Below, in pieces: positions 7,203-14,576 of a stretch of DNA of 14,966 nucleotides. The stretch is from Betaproteobacteria bacterium (GTDB taxonomy: Bacteria > Pseudomonadota > Gammaproteobacteria > Burkholderiales > Rhodocyclaceae). Numbering within the stretch: the stretch's first letter is position 1; every line of letters begins with the position of its first letter. The notes under the pieces were generated by a model. The model searched no databases and had not been told where the DNA came from. It was given only the letters and a program-made list of their open reading frames with translations. The stretch is taken from NCBI GenBank assembly GCA_028065725.1, contig JAPTVL010000146.1, positions 1 to 14,966 on the forward strand. Direction: 5' to 3'. The position numbers and the translations under genes are program-made.

Positions 7203-7805
7203 TTATTGCAGCGTGGCGAGCCAGGCGGTGAGCTCGTCGAGCGCCTGGCTGACCGCGAGATTCGATGCCTGTGCGGCGCCGACGGCATCGTAGGTGGCCA
7301 GCGGCACCTGCTGCTCGAATACCCGGTGCCCAAGCAGCGCGCGCCGCTTCAGGTCCACCAGCTCGGCGCGCAGCACCAGACGAACCTGGCCGGGCTTGCT
7401 GGCGGCGTCGTGATAGAACTCGACCAGTTCGGTATCCAGCAGCAGATCGCCGCGCACATAGCCGCCGGCTGCGGCGACCTGGTGACTGCCCAGGCGATCG
7501 AGCCGGACCCGCATCAGGTCGGCAAAGCGCTTGCCAGGGCGCTCGGTCCAGCGCGCGAACTGGTACTGGCCGCGGGTGCCGGGACTACGACTGAAGATGA
7601 GCTGGTCGGTGTCGTAAAAGCCGCCGGTGGTGGTGTCGAGCACCAGCAGGATGGGCGCGCCGGCACGCAGTGGCGCCGGGGCGGCGGCAGCGGCGGTGTC
7701 GTTCAGCACGTAATACACTACGGCAGGCACGTCATTTTTTCCGCCCATATTGATGCAGCCGGCGAGCAGCATGCTCAGTGCGGCAAGGACCAGGCTTTTT
7801 GTCAT
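7203..7805 (-). CDS. ABC-type transport auxiliary lipoprotein (PqiC-like)
   Basis: 200 residues. The N-terminus is a lipoprotein signal with lipobox L14-A-G-C17, so the mature protein is lipid-anchored, probably in the outer membrane facing the periplasm. The body fits the ABC_trans_aux family (PF03886 type): YYVL near the start, an R-x-x-YQFARWTERP block around 80-90, and a helical C-terminus. Such lipoproteins are the partners of MCE proteins in PqiABC-like lipid transport and may dock the MCE tunnel to the outer membrane. The start overlaps the stop of the MCE gene by 4 bases (ATGA), which indicates coupled translation. Confidence 0.85.
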   Translation of the reverse strand: MTKSLVLAALSMLLAGCINMGGKNDVPAVVYYVLNDTAAAAAPAPLRAGAPILLVLDTTTGGFYDTDQLIFSRSPGTRGQYQFARWTERPGKRFADLMRVRLDRLGSHQVAAAGGYVRGDLLLDTELVEFYHDAASKPGQVRLVLRAELVDLKRRALLGHRVFEQQVPLATYDAVGAAQASNLAVSQALDELTAWLATLQ

Positions 7806-8749
7806 GGCAGTTTTTCTCCGGGGCCGAGCTGCTGCTGGCCGGGGCCGAACAGAATGTTGCGCGGGTTGGACAGGCGCTGCCCGGCAGTGGTGAGGGTATC
7901 GGCGCTGGTGCGCACGTCGCGACTGACGTTGGTCAGTTCCAGGGTGCTGGTTTCGGTGAGTTGCTGGATTTGCACGGAAATCAGGCTGGCTTCGCGTTGC
8001 AGTTTTTCCATCGCGACCCGGGCTTCGTTCAGTGCAGCATCGGCGTTATTCCCCACCCCGACGATGCTGCCTTCGGCGCGGGTGGCGGCCTGGCTGATGC
8101 TGGCGCCGGCAAAGCGGAATTCGTCGGAGGCGTCGCGGATGCCTTGTACCACGGCGTCGAGGCTCTGCTTGTTGGCGACGAGGTGGGCGGACAGTTCGTT
8201 GAGATTGACCAAAGTCTGCGAGATGGCGCGCTGGTTTTCATCGGACAGCAGCGTGTTCATGCGTTCCACGACCTGCGCCCCGTTTTCAGCCAGACGGGAC
8301 ACCGCAGTGGCGACCTTGTCGATGTCGGAGCTGCCCTCGGCGATGACAGGATAGCGTTCGCCCTTGGGTACGGTGTCAAGCAGGGGGTTGTCGGCCGGGC
8401 CGTTGTTGATTTCAACCGCCGCAATGCCGGTGACCAGGTTGCGCTTGATGTAGGCTTCGGCGCCAGCGTGCACCGGCACGCCGACGTCGATGCGCGCGGT
8501 CACCGCGACAGCTTCTTCCTGCGTGTTGGCGAAGCGGTAGCCATCGACCACGCCCACCTTGATGCCGCGCATTTTGACCGGACTTCCGACCGCCAGCCCG
8601 TCGAGCGACTGCTGTTTGAAATAGATGGTGTAGCTTTGATAGGCGATGGTTTCGGCCGCACCTGCCAGCCAGAGGATGGCCAGCGTCATCAACGCGATCA
8701 CCGCCAGAACCAGCGTGCCGACCAACGTGTAGCGGCCTTCAGTTTCCAT
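7802..8749 (-). CDS. MlaD/MCE-family substrate-binding protein of a lipid ABC transporter
   Basis: 315 residues from the chosen start. One membrane anchor lies at about 8-30. An MCE domain follows at about 38-117, with the G51-LAVGSPVKMRGIKVG-66 core. A long helical region with LV-L-EL heptads (about 150-290) then runs to a short C-terminus. MCE proteins form hexameric rings that pass phospholipids between inner and outer membranes. ATG 8749 is preferred over the in-frame GTG at 8773, because GGAAGGAG sits 9 bases before it and because the GTG would add eight charged residues before METEGRY. The gene overlaps the end of the ATPase gene by 11 bases. It lacks the separate MlaB and MlaC genes of E. 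coli, which fits a STAS-fused permease and lipoprotein-type system. Confidence 0.9.
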   Translation of the reverse strand: METEGRYTLVGTLVLAVIALMTLAILWLAGAAETIAYQSYTIYFKQQSLDGLAVGSPVKMRGIKVGVVDGYRFANTQEEAVAVTARIDVGVPVHAGAEAYIKRNLVTGIAAVEINNGPADNPLLDTVPKGERYPVIAEGSSDIDKVATAVSRLAENGAQVVERMNTLLSDENQRAISQTLVNLNELSAHLVANKQSLDAVVQGIRDASDEFRFAGASISQAATRAEGSIVGVGNNADAALNEARVAMEKLQREASLISVQIQQLTETSTLELTNVSRDVRTSADTLTTAGQRLSNPRNILFGPGQQQLGPGEKLP

Positions 8750-9506
8750 GAGCAGTTTCTCCTTCCGACGCACGCGCGGCGAAGTAATCGCGCAGCCACG
8801 GGTCGTCGATGGTTTTCAGTTCTGCCAGCGTGCCACTGCCGAGCACGCGGCCATTCGACAGCACGATGACACGGTCGATAATCGAAAACAGTGTATCCAA
8901 GTCGTGGGTAACGAGAAATACGGTGAGTCCGAGGCTGTCGGCCAGCAGTCGGATCAGCCTGTCGAAGGCGCGCGCCGAAATCGGATCGAGGCCGGAGGTG
9001 GGCTCGTCGAGAAACAGCAGTTCGGGATCGAGCGCAAGCGCACGCGCCAGCGCCACCCGCTTGCGCATGCCCCCGGAAAGTTCGCTCGGCCGCTTGCGGG
9101 CGGCATCGGGCGGCAACCCGGCCAGCGCGAGTTTCAGCCGTGCCAGCTGGCGACAGGTGGAATGCGGCAGGTCGGTATGCTCGAACAGCGGGGTGGCGAC
9201 GTTGTCCTCCACGGAGAGCGATGAGAACAGCGCGCCGTCCTGGAACAGCACGCCGAAGCGGCGGCGCAGCGCGTTCATCTGCTCGGGCGTGCTGCCCCAC
9301 ACCGATTGTCCGAGCAGCTCGATGCGACCGGCCTGCGGCTTCAGCAAGCCGATGATTTCCCGCATCAGAACCGACTTGCCGGTGCCGCTGCCGCCGATCA
9401 GCGCGATCACCTCGCCGCGCGCAACGGAAAGGCTGAGCTCATGATGAATGCTGCGCCCGCCCAGGGTGGTGGAAACATCGCGGACGTCGATGACGCGCTC
9501 GGTCAT
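8739..9506 (-). CDS. MlaF-type ABC transporter ATPase
   Basis: 255 residues with every ABC ATPase motif: Walker A GGSGTGKS (38-45), Q-loop Q89, signature LSGGM (143-147) followed by RKRVALARAL, Walker B LLFLDEP (163-169) with D-loop SGLD, and H-loop H201 in VTHD. The form and length match MlaF, which powers phospholipid movement through the MlaE permease and MCE ring. The start ATG shares one base with the permease stop (TGATG). The 3' end overlaps the MCE gene. It is cytoplasmic and bound to the permease. Confidence 0.92.
   Translation of the reverse strand: MTERVIDVRDVSTTLGGRSIHHELSLSVARGEVIALIGGSGTGKSVLMREIIGLLKPQAGRIELLGQSVWGSTPEQMNALRRRFGVLFQDGALFSSLSVEDNVATPLFEHTDLPHSTCRQLARLKLALAGLPPDAARKRPSELSGGMRKRVALARALALDPELLFLDEPTSGLDPISARAFDRLIRLLADSLGLTVFLVTHDLDTLFSIIDRVIVLSNGRVLGSGTLAELKTIDDPWLRDYFAARASEGETAHGN
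8759..8766 (-). promoter_or_regulatory. Strong ribosome-binding site that sets the MCE gene start
   Basis: GGAAGGAG on the minus strand is spaced 9 bases from ATG 8749, inside the coding end of the ATPase gene. It favours that start over the upstream GTG at 8773, which has no such site. Confidence 0.7.
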
Positions 9507-10600
9507 CAGATTCCCAGCTTCACGAACGAGACGGCAAACATGGCATTGAGGACGATGATGGCAACCAGGCTCTGCACTACGGTGGACGTGGTGTTCGCGC
9601 CCACGCTGCGCGCGTCGCGCGTCACCGACAGGCCCATGCGGCAGGCGATGAGCGCGATGAAGATGGCAAACACCGGCGCCTTTCCGAGGCCGACCAGCAG
9701 GGTTTTCAGCTCCAGCACGTCGACCATGCGGTCCTTGAAGATGGAATACGAAATATCCAGCTGCTCCTGCGCCACCAGCATGCCGCCGACGATCCCGGCG
9801 ATATCACCGATGAACACCAGCAGCGGCATGGCGATCAGCAAGGCCAGCATGCGTGGAGTCACCAGCACTGCCAGCGGCGACAGGCCGAGCGTGGTGATGG
9901 CGTCGATCTCGTCGGTGACCTTCATGGTGCCGATCTGCGCGGTGATGGCCGCCCCGGTGCGCCCCGCCACCAGGACCGCGACGATGACCGGCGACACCTC
10001 GCGCAGGACCGCCAGCAGGATGCCGTCGACGACGAAGATGTTGGCGCCGAACTGCAGCGCCTGGTCCCCCAGCAGGTAGGCGAACACGATGCCGAGCAGG
10101 AACAGCATGCCGGCCACGATGGGAATCGCACCGGTGAATATCGAACTGAGCTGGGCGCCGAATTCGCGCCAGCGCCAGCGCCCCGGGCTGGCCATCAGCG
10201 TCGCCAGTTCGATGGACAGGCGGCCAACGAAGTCGAGCAGGCCGGTGACATTCGCCCACAACTCCAGCGTGCTACGCCCGGTGAGTTCGAGCACACCTTC
10301 ACGGTGCGGCTCGGCTTGCACGGCGGTGGTTGCGCAATGCTGCGCCACAAGTTGCAGCATCGCCAGATGTTGCGGCTGGAACGCGTGCAGTTCGGGCATT
10401 GGATCGCTGGCATTCGGACGGGCGGCGGAGAGGAGAAGCCACGCGCCGTTGGTGTCGAGTTGTGTGACGCCGGCGCCGTCGATAATGCGCACGGTCTTGC
10501 CGACCAGATTCGGCAGCGCAGCTGCGGCTTCGGCATGCCAGGCGCCGCTGGCGATCAGCGCGCTCCGCTCCTCGTCGAAGTGCGCGCGCGCTTCTGTCAC
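9506..10600 (-). CDS. MlaE-type lipid ABC permease with fused N-terminal STAS domain
   Basis: 364 residues. Residues 1-95 form a STAS-like domain (LDTNGAWLLL at 48-57 matches its conserved helix start), doing in cis what the separate MlaB does in E. coli. Residues 120-364 are the MlaE permease, with E201 and the family signature VAGRTGAAIT (211-220) plus GTMKVTDEIDA (224-234), then several membrane helices. It forms the inner-membrane part of a phospholipid transporter with the ATPase and MCE proteins encoded next. The start is a GTG at 10600 that overlaps the metA stop by 4 bases (GTGA), so its translation probably depends on metA being read. Confidence 0.9.
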   Translation of the reverse strand: MTEARAHFDEERSALIASGAWHAEAAAALPNLVGKTVRIIDGAGVTQLDTNGAWLLLSAARPNASDPMPELHAFQPQHLAMLQLVAQHCATTAVQAEPHREGVLELTGRSTLELWANVTGLLDFVGRLSIELATLMASPGRWRWREFGAQLSSIFTGAIPIVAGMLFLLGIVFAYLLGDQALQFGANIFVVDGILLAVLREVSPVIVAVLVAGRTGAAITAQIGTMKVTDEIDAITTLGLSPLAVLVTPRMLALLIAMPLLVFIGDIAGIVGGMLVAQEQLDISYSIFKDRMVDVLELKTLLVGLGKAPVFAIFIALIACRMGLSVTRDARSVGANTTSTVVQSLVAIIVLNAMFAVSFVKLGI

Positions 10601-11649
10601 GCGAGTCCCAGCGGGTTGTTCGGATCGATCCCCGGCATGAAGGGCAGGCCGCGTTCGCGGTGAGTAACCTGGTAGACGCAGCCGATCCAGTTGCCGATCA
10701 CCGCCTCAGCGGTGTCGTGCCAGGTATTGTCGAGCAGATGCAACAGGTGTGCCTCGGGGAAAACCAGCGTTTCGCCAGCCTGCATGCGGTTGCCGAATTC
10801 GGCCAGCAGCGCCTGCGCCTGGCGGTTGAAATAGCGCACCGGGAAAGGCGGGAACGCAGGTAGCTTGCCGGACGCGGCCAGCAGCAGGTCGCGCTTGTAT
10901 TCCTTCAGTATCGACACCGTGTCGTATTCGGGGTGGCCCTGGAAGAACACCGTGCGCAGGCCGTCGCCACTCACAGCCAGATGTACCCCCGCCTCCGCGC
11001 TTTCGACCAGCACCTTGACCCCGGCCGCCTCGAACTGCGCGCGCGCGACGTCGTTCCAGCGCGAATGCGGCACGTCGAAGCGGGTGTTGACGTCGGCCAC
11101 CAGCGGGTGGCGGCCGTCGGTCACGCGGTGCTCGAACACGCCCCAGATCTTGTGCGACTGCTTCACCCGCGTCTGGCCGTGGCGGAACTGCATCACCGCA
11201 TGGGTGGCAAGACACGAGCACAGCGTCGAGGTGACGTTGTCCCAGGCCCAGTCGATCACCTCGATCAGCGGCTGCCAGAACGGCTCGTCGGCGAGGTTGG
11301 GATGGCTGACGTTGGCGCCGGTGATAATGAGGGCGTCGAGCCCGGCCGCGCGGATGTCCTCGAAGCGCTCGTAGTACTGCGCGATGTGCGCCTGCGTCGC
11401 CTCGCCGCGCGGCAGCGTCGGCAGGGTGAACGGGTGCATGTAGAACTGCGCGATCGGATTGGACTCGCCGACCAGCCGGTAGAACTGGCGCTCGGTCGCT
11501 TCCAGCGCGGCGTCCGGCATCATGTTCAACAGGCCGACGTGCAGCTCGCGGATTTCCTGGTTGGCCGCGCGCTCGGTCGACAGCACCGTGATGCCGTCGA
11601 GGCGCAAGCGATCGAAGGTAGGCAGGGTGTTATGTGCGACCAGCGGCAT
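10597..11649 (-). CDS. metA: Homoserine O-acyltransferase (MetA family, probable O-succinyltransferase)
   Basis: 350 residues, first committed step of methionine synthesis: acylation of the homoserine hydroxyl. The MetA glutamine-amidotransferase-like fold is evident from LNMMPDAALEATERQF near 42-56, ITGANVSHP around 109-117, nucleophile C146 in SCLATHA, and H239/E241 in QGHPEYD. MetA enzymes use succinyl- or acetyl-CoA. Sulfur-oxidising betaproteobacterial homologues are usually listed as succinyltransferases, but the acyl donor cannot be settled by eye. The gene begins 2 bases after the P-loop ATPase gene and overlaps the permease gene by 4. With so short a gap there is no room for a dedicated methionine-responsive leader. 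Confidence 0.92.
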   Translation of the reverse strand: MPLVAHNTLPTFDRLRLDGITVLSTERAANQEIRELHVGLLNMMPDAALEATERQFYRLVGESNPIAQFYMHPFTLPTLPRGEATQAHIAQYYERFEDIRAAGLDALIITGANVSHPNLADEPFWQPLIEVIDWAWDNVTSTLCSCLATHAVMQFRHGQTRVKQSHKIWGVFEHRVTDGRHPLVADVNTRFDVPHSRWNDVARAQFEAAGVKVLVESAEAGVHLAVSGDGLRTVFFQGHPEYDTVSILKEYKRDLLLAASGKLPAFPPFPVRYFNRQAQALLAEFGNRMQAGETLVFPEAHLLHLLDNTWHDTAEAVIGNWIGCVYQVTHRERGLPFMPGIDPNNPLGLA

Positions 11650-11651
11650 TC

Positions 11652-12503
11652 TCAGTGCTCCTTGCGCGCCACCGCGGCTTCGACCAGCGCGAGGAAATCG
11701 CGTTCGTCGCGCACCTGCGACACTTCCTGCGAGGTCACCGTGTAGCCATGTGGCCTGGCGATTGCCTCGTAACGCGGGATGCGCGAATGGAATAGGCGAG
11801 GAAACACCCAGCGCGCAAAATCATCCGGTTCGATCTGTGCGACGAATTCCAGATTCTTTTCCTTCAAATAGACCGGCAGGTGCTCGGCGAGGAAGGCCGG
11901 ACGGAAATACAGCGGCTTGGGGTCGGACTGCGCGCGCTTGATCAGCGTGTCCTCTTCCTCGCGCGTGGTGGTCTGGATGTAGAGAATCAGCGTGTGTTCG
12001 GCCAAGAGCTCGACCACGCCGGGCTCATCCAGCTCGCACAGGCTGCCGCCCACATCATTGACGAAATGCGGGTAGCCGTAGATTTCCTGCCCCTTGCGGA
12101 TGAACTCGGGGACATCCTTCATCGCGGCGATTTCGGCGTCGCGGTAGGCCCCCTGGCGGCGCGAGAACTCGTCGAGCGGGAGCCCACCCCACTCCGGCCC
12201 GCCGAGCTTGCCGACAAAAGTCAGCACCGGCCCGAGGTCGTGAATCTTGATGTTGTTCTTGATGTCGATCCAGTCCTTGCGCAACAGGTCGCGCAGAAAG
12301 TGCACCAGCATGGCCTGCTGCTTGATGATGTCCAGAATCGGTTCGTCGAGGTAACGCGTGCCGATGCGATAGTCTCCGGAAAAGTGGAACCAGTCGTGGC
12401 CGCGCAGCATGCTCGAGATATGGGTCTTGCCGACGCCGGACATGCCGAGCAGGGTGATTCGTTTGGTCGGCCAGGCGCGGAAGGAGTCGGGGGTGAAATG
12501 CAT
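11652..12503 (-). CDS. P-loop ATPase of unknown role, first gene of the metA-mla operon
   Basis: 283 residues with a clear Walker A, G20-MSGVGKT-27, directly after an N-terminal beta strand (RITLLG), as in small kinase-like NTPases. A strand ending LILYIQTT near 170 could supply part of the nucleotide site. FHFSGDYRIGTRYLD just after the P-loop could be a substrate segment. I do not recognise a named family beyond P-loop ATPase. It is cytoplasmic, with no signal peptide or membrane segment. Its stop is 2 bases before metA, so it is co-transcribed and probably coupled with metA and the lipid transporter. It may be a small-molecule kinase or a regulatory ATPase. It starts at ATG 12503, with no strong ribosome site. 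Confidence 0.75.
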   Translation of the reverse strand: MHFTPDSFRAWPTKRITLLGMSGVGKTHISSMLRGHDWFHFSGDYRIGTRYLDEPILDIIKQQAMLVHFLRDLLRKDWIDIKNNIKIHDLGPVLTFVGKLGGPEWGGLPLDEFSRRQGAYRDAEIAAMKDVPEFIRKGQEIYGYPHFVNDVGGSLCELDEPGVVELLAEHTLILYIQTTTREEEDTLIKRAQSDPKPLYFRPAFLAEHLPVYLKEKNLEFVAQIEPDDFARWVFPRLFHSRIPRYEAIARPHGYTVTSQEVSQVRDERDFLALVEAAVARKEH

Positions 12504-12511
12504 AGGGTCGG

Positions 12512-12544
12512 TTTTCGTAGGATTAGCGCGAAGCCTACCGAAAA
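12512..12544 (-). promoter_or_regulatory. Imperfect inverted repeat in the leader of the ATPase-metA-mla operon
   Basis: TTTTCGTAGG (12512-12521) and CCTACCGAAAA (12534-12544) are inverted copies, differing by one extra base, around a 12-base loop. The repeat lies between the upstream terminator and the operon's start codon, where a repressor site or a leader hairpin would be expected. No protein can be assigned to it. Confidence 0.35.
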
Positions 12545-12551
12545 GCCACCC

Positions 12552-12582
12552 AATTAAAAAGGTTCATCGTGCAAGCTGAACC
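12552..12582 (-). terminator. Rho-independent terminator of the sigma-54 regulator gene
   Basis: On the minus strand, GGTTCA and TGAACC (12582-12577 and 12566-12561) form a 6-bp stem with a 10-base loop, immediately followed by TTTTTAATT. It lies 42 bases after the regulator's stop codon. Confidence 0.7.
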
Positions 12583-12623
12583 ATCTCCGGGCCTGCAAAC
12601 CGGATCCTGGCGCGACCAGCTGC

Positions 12624-14018
12624 CTAATCCGGCCGGAGTTGAAATGCGCCCGGTTTCCCGAAATCGAAACCGGTCCGCCGGGGCGCATCATCGACATTCG
12701 AAGCGCGTTCCAGCAGCCGGTAGAACGTGGCCCTGGACACGCCGAGTTGGCGGGCCGCCGCGGTGACGTTGTTCTGATTGCGCCGCAACGCGCGGCGGAT
12801 CGTGTCCTGTTCGGCACGTGAACGGGCTTCTTCCAGCGTCAACAAGCCATTGCTGGTTACCCGTTTTTCCAGCCCCAGATCACCCGGTGTCAGCAGCCGG
12901 TTTTCGCTCAGAATCACGGCCTGGCGCACCCGGTTGATCAACTCGCGGACATTCCCCGGCCATTCGTAGTTGGCCATGACTTGCATGGCCTGACAGCTGA
13001 ACCCACGCACCACGCCTCTGGATTCCTTCGAGAACGTGTCGAAATAGGCACGCGCCAGCAATTCCACGTCGCCATCCCGTTCGCGGAGCGGCGGCGAATT
13101 GAGCCGCAACACGTTGATTCGGTAATACAGATCGGCACGAAAGTGGCCCTCTGTCACCGCCTGCTCCAGTTCCACATGGCTGGCGGCGATCACCCGCACA
13201 TCGAGACGGATTTCACGGGTGGAGCCCAGGCGTTCGATTACGCTGTCCTGCAGCACACGCAGGAGGTTTACTTGCAGCTCCAGCGGCAGATCGCCGATTT
13301 CATCGAGAAAGATCGTGCCGCCCGACGCCGCTTCCAGGCGCCCGATCTTGCGTTGATGCGCCCCGGTAAAAGCACCTTTCTCATGGCCATACAACTCGGC
13401 CTGGATCAGATGCGCTGGCAGCGCAGCGCAGTTGACCGCGATGAACGGACCGTCGCGGCGCGGGGACAACTGGTGAATCGCGCGCGCGACCAGTTCCTTG
13501 CCGGTGCCGCTCTCGCCGCCGATCATGACCGGCGCATCGACACCACTGGCTTTTTCGATATCGCGATACAGGCCAAGCATCGCCGCGCTGCGACCGATCA
13601 TACCGTGACGGCCTGTGATCCTGGTGTTGTTCGCGTTCACGCTGACCAATCTGGCCTTGCCCTCCGCATGGCCCAGGCTGGTCAAAAGACGCTCCCGGTC
13701 TATGGGTAGGGTATGAAAATCAAAACACCGGTATCTAAGGAAATTGCGCAAGGCTTCATTCGACAAGCAAGCAGGCTGCACCAATGCAAGCCACTCGATG
13801 TCCGGCCTGCCAGCCATCAATTCCTCCACGCCATTAAGTCCAGCCTCGTTGCCTTCATTCAGCTGGACCACCCCGGCATGCACGTTTTGCCGCGCCGTCT
13901 GGGGGAGCGCCTCGAATTCGGCCACCCCCAGCGCGCGCCATCCGGCCTCAGCCAACAGGCCGCTCAGCTGTTTGAACATCGGCGCAGGGGCCTGCACAAT
14001 CACCAGGCGTTCGGACAT
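12624..14018 (-). CDS. VpsR-like sigma-54-dependent transcriptional activator
   Basis: 464 residues in three parts. Residues 1-115 are a receiver-like domain in which the place of the phospho-accepting Asp is taken by Q52 (HAGVVQLNEG), so phosphorylation control is unlikely. Residues 135-370 are the AAA+ domain: Walker A GESGTGKE (168-175), the sigma-54 contact loop GAFTGA (215-220), Walker B GGTIFLDE (233-240) and arginine-finger region FRADLYYRINV. Residues 415-437 are a Fis-type helix-turn-helix (NNVTAAARQLGVSRATFYRLL). The overall plan resembles VpsR, the cyclic-di-GMP-responsive exopolysaccharide regulator. Unlike Vibrio VpsR as I recall it, the GAFTGA loop is intact, so it should use sigma-54. 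The start ATG 14018 has AGGAGGG just upstream. A consensus sigma-54 promoter lies on the opposite strand in the shared intergenic region. Confidence 0.88.
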   Translation of the reverse strand: MSERLVIVQAPAPMFKQLSGLLAEAGWRALGVAEFEALPQTARQNVHAGVVQLNEGNEAGLNGVEELMAGRPDIEWLALVQPACLSNEALRNFLRYRCFDFHTLPIDRERLLTSLGHAEGKARLVSVNANNTRITGRHGMIGRSAAMLGLYRDIEKASGVDAPVMIGGESGTGKELVARAIHQLSPRRDGPFIAVNCAALPAHLIQAELYGHEKGAFTGAHQRKIGRLEAASGGTIFLDEIGDLPLELQVNLLRVLQDSVIERLGSTREIRLDVRVIAASHVELEQAVTEGHFRADLYYRINVLRLNSPPLRERDGDVELLARAYFDTFSKESRGVVRGFSCQAMQVMANYEWPGNVRELINRVRQAVILSENRLLTPGDLGLEKRVTSNGLLTLEEARSRAEQDTIRRALRRNQNNVTAAARQLGVSRATFYRLLERASNVDDAPRRTGFDFGKPGAFQLRPD

Positions 14019-14072
14019 TTGCCCTCCTAGTTCATCTCCCTCCCAGATTTAGTCGCAGCAACCAACCCATAA

Positions 14073-14101
14073 TTTTTATTGGCCCGTGCCAGGCTTGTCT
14101 C
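14073..14101 (-). promoter_or_regulatory. Weak sigma-70-type promoter candidate for the activator gene
   Basis: On the minus strand GAGACA (14101-14096) and TAAAAA (14078-14073) are 17 bases apart, each matching consensus at 4 of 6 positions. The leader would be about 50 bases and ends in an AGGAGGG ribosome site. This is a weak call. Confidence 0.25.
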
Positions 14102-14191
14102 TATTCCTTTGCTATGAATCGGCTTCGACAACTCACTGTAGTTCACATTTATGAATAGAGAACTTTTGGATGGCTAGCGACCACTTTTCTG

Positions 14192-14256
14192 CGCGTCACC
14201 TTGGTGCCCACAGACTGCAATCGCAAAAACGGTGACGCGACTTCGGGTGATCACCC
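14192..14256. promoter_or_regulatory. Candidate activator-binding cluster (GGTGA/TCACC half-sites)
   Basis: CGCGTCACC (14192-14200) and GGTGACGCG (14231-14239) form a perfect 9-bp inverted repeat with a 30-base spacer. GGGTGATCACCC (14245-14256) is a perfect 12-bp palindrome right after it. All four arms share GGTGA or its complement. Such a cluster about 260-320 bases upstream of the sigma-54 start fits an upstream activating sequence for the divergent regulator. A hairpin in RNA is a less likely reading. Confidence 0.5.
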
Positions 14257-14335
14257 CGGCCGCGCCCGCCCTTTCGGTCTCGTCCTCTATCCGCCTTAAA
14301 AACTAGACAACTCCGATCAGCCCGAACACAGAAAA

Positions 14336-14348
14336 CAACCCATTGATT
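14336..14348 (-). promoter_or_regulatory. Candidate IHF-binding site
   Basis: CAACCCATTGATT matches the complement of the IHF consensus (YAANNNNTTGATW) at every defined base. It lies between the proposed activator sites and the sigma-54 promoter, where IHF bending would bring the activator to the polymerase. A chance match cannot be excluded in this AT-rich stretch. Confidence 0.4.
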
Positions 14349-14393
14349 TAATTGAATAAACAGTGGTCGCCTATGGCAGGTTGCCGCGCTCGC

Positions 14394-14409
14394 GTTTCAC
14401 ATTTGAAAC
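14394..14409. promoter_or_regulatory. Inverted repeat GTTTCA-N4-TGAAAC upstream of the sigma-54 promoter
   Basis: A 6+6 perfect inverted repeat with a 4-base spacer, centred about 110 bases before the predicted start of transcription. The distance is typical for a sigma-54 activator site, but the sequence is unlike the GGTGA cluster further upstream. It may be a second regulator's operator. Confidence 0.35.
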
Positions 14410-14486
14410 ACACTCTCTCCTTGGATCGCCACCACCCACGGCGCTTAAACAAAATAATACTCTTTTATTTCAATTACTTATTCTCA

Positions 14487-14501
14487 TGGCACAACTATTG
14501 C
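14487..14501 (+). promoter_or_regulatory. Sigma-54 (-24/-12) promoter of the repeat-protein gene
   Basis: TGGCAC (14487-14492), five bases, then TTGC (14498-14501) gives the invariant GG and GC dinucleotides exactly 10 bases apart and matches nearly all of the TGGCACG-N4-TTGC consensus. Transcription should start near 14513, 64 bases before the ATG of the repeat protein. It points away from the GAFTGA-containing activator gene that shares this region. Confidence 0.82.
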
Positions 14502-14576
14502 GTAATGGGCATATGAGCTTGGCTTTACCGGCTCGGGATGATGCCTGTTATCAACAATCAGCATAGGAGCATGGAA

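Larger units (their letters stand above)
14019..14576. other. 558-base divergent regulatory region
   Basis: There is no convincing gene here. The region separates the minus-strand sigma-54 activator from the plus-strand repeat protein. It holds, in order, the activator's ribosome site and weak promoter, a cluster of GGTGA/TCACC inverted repeats, an IHF consensus match, a further inverted repeat, the sigma-54 promoter and a leader of about 64 bases. The individual sites are listed separately. Confidence 0.7.

Noticed and set aside
7119..8869. Long plus-strand open frames opposite the lipoprotein and MCE genes
   Set aside because: They are antisense to genes with lipobox and MCE motifs and have no ribosome sites or homology that I recognise.
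11641..11660. SAM or methionine riboswitch before metA
   Set aside because: Only 2 bases separate metA from the preceding gene, and nothing resembling a structured leader is seen before the operon's first gene apart from a simple inverted repeat.
12571..12590. Sigma-54-like element for the ATPase-metA operon on the minus strand
   Set aside because: The GG and GC pairs are 8 rather than 10 bases apart and the sequence is taken up by the terminator hairpin.
14080..14095. Second sigma-54 promoter facing the activator gene (TGGCACG on the minus strand)
   Set aside because: The -24 box is present but the -12 position reads AATA instead of TTGC, so the invariant GC is missing.
14363..14566. 67-codon plus-strand frame before the repeat protein
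   Set aside because: It runs through the sigma-54 promoter, has a GTG start without a ribosome site, and shows no domain.
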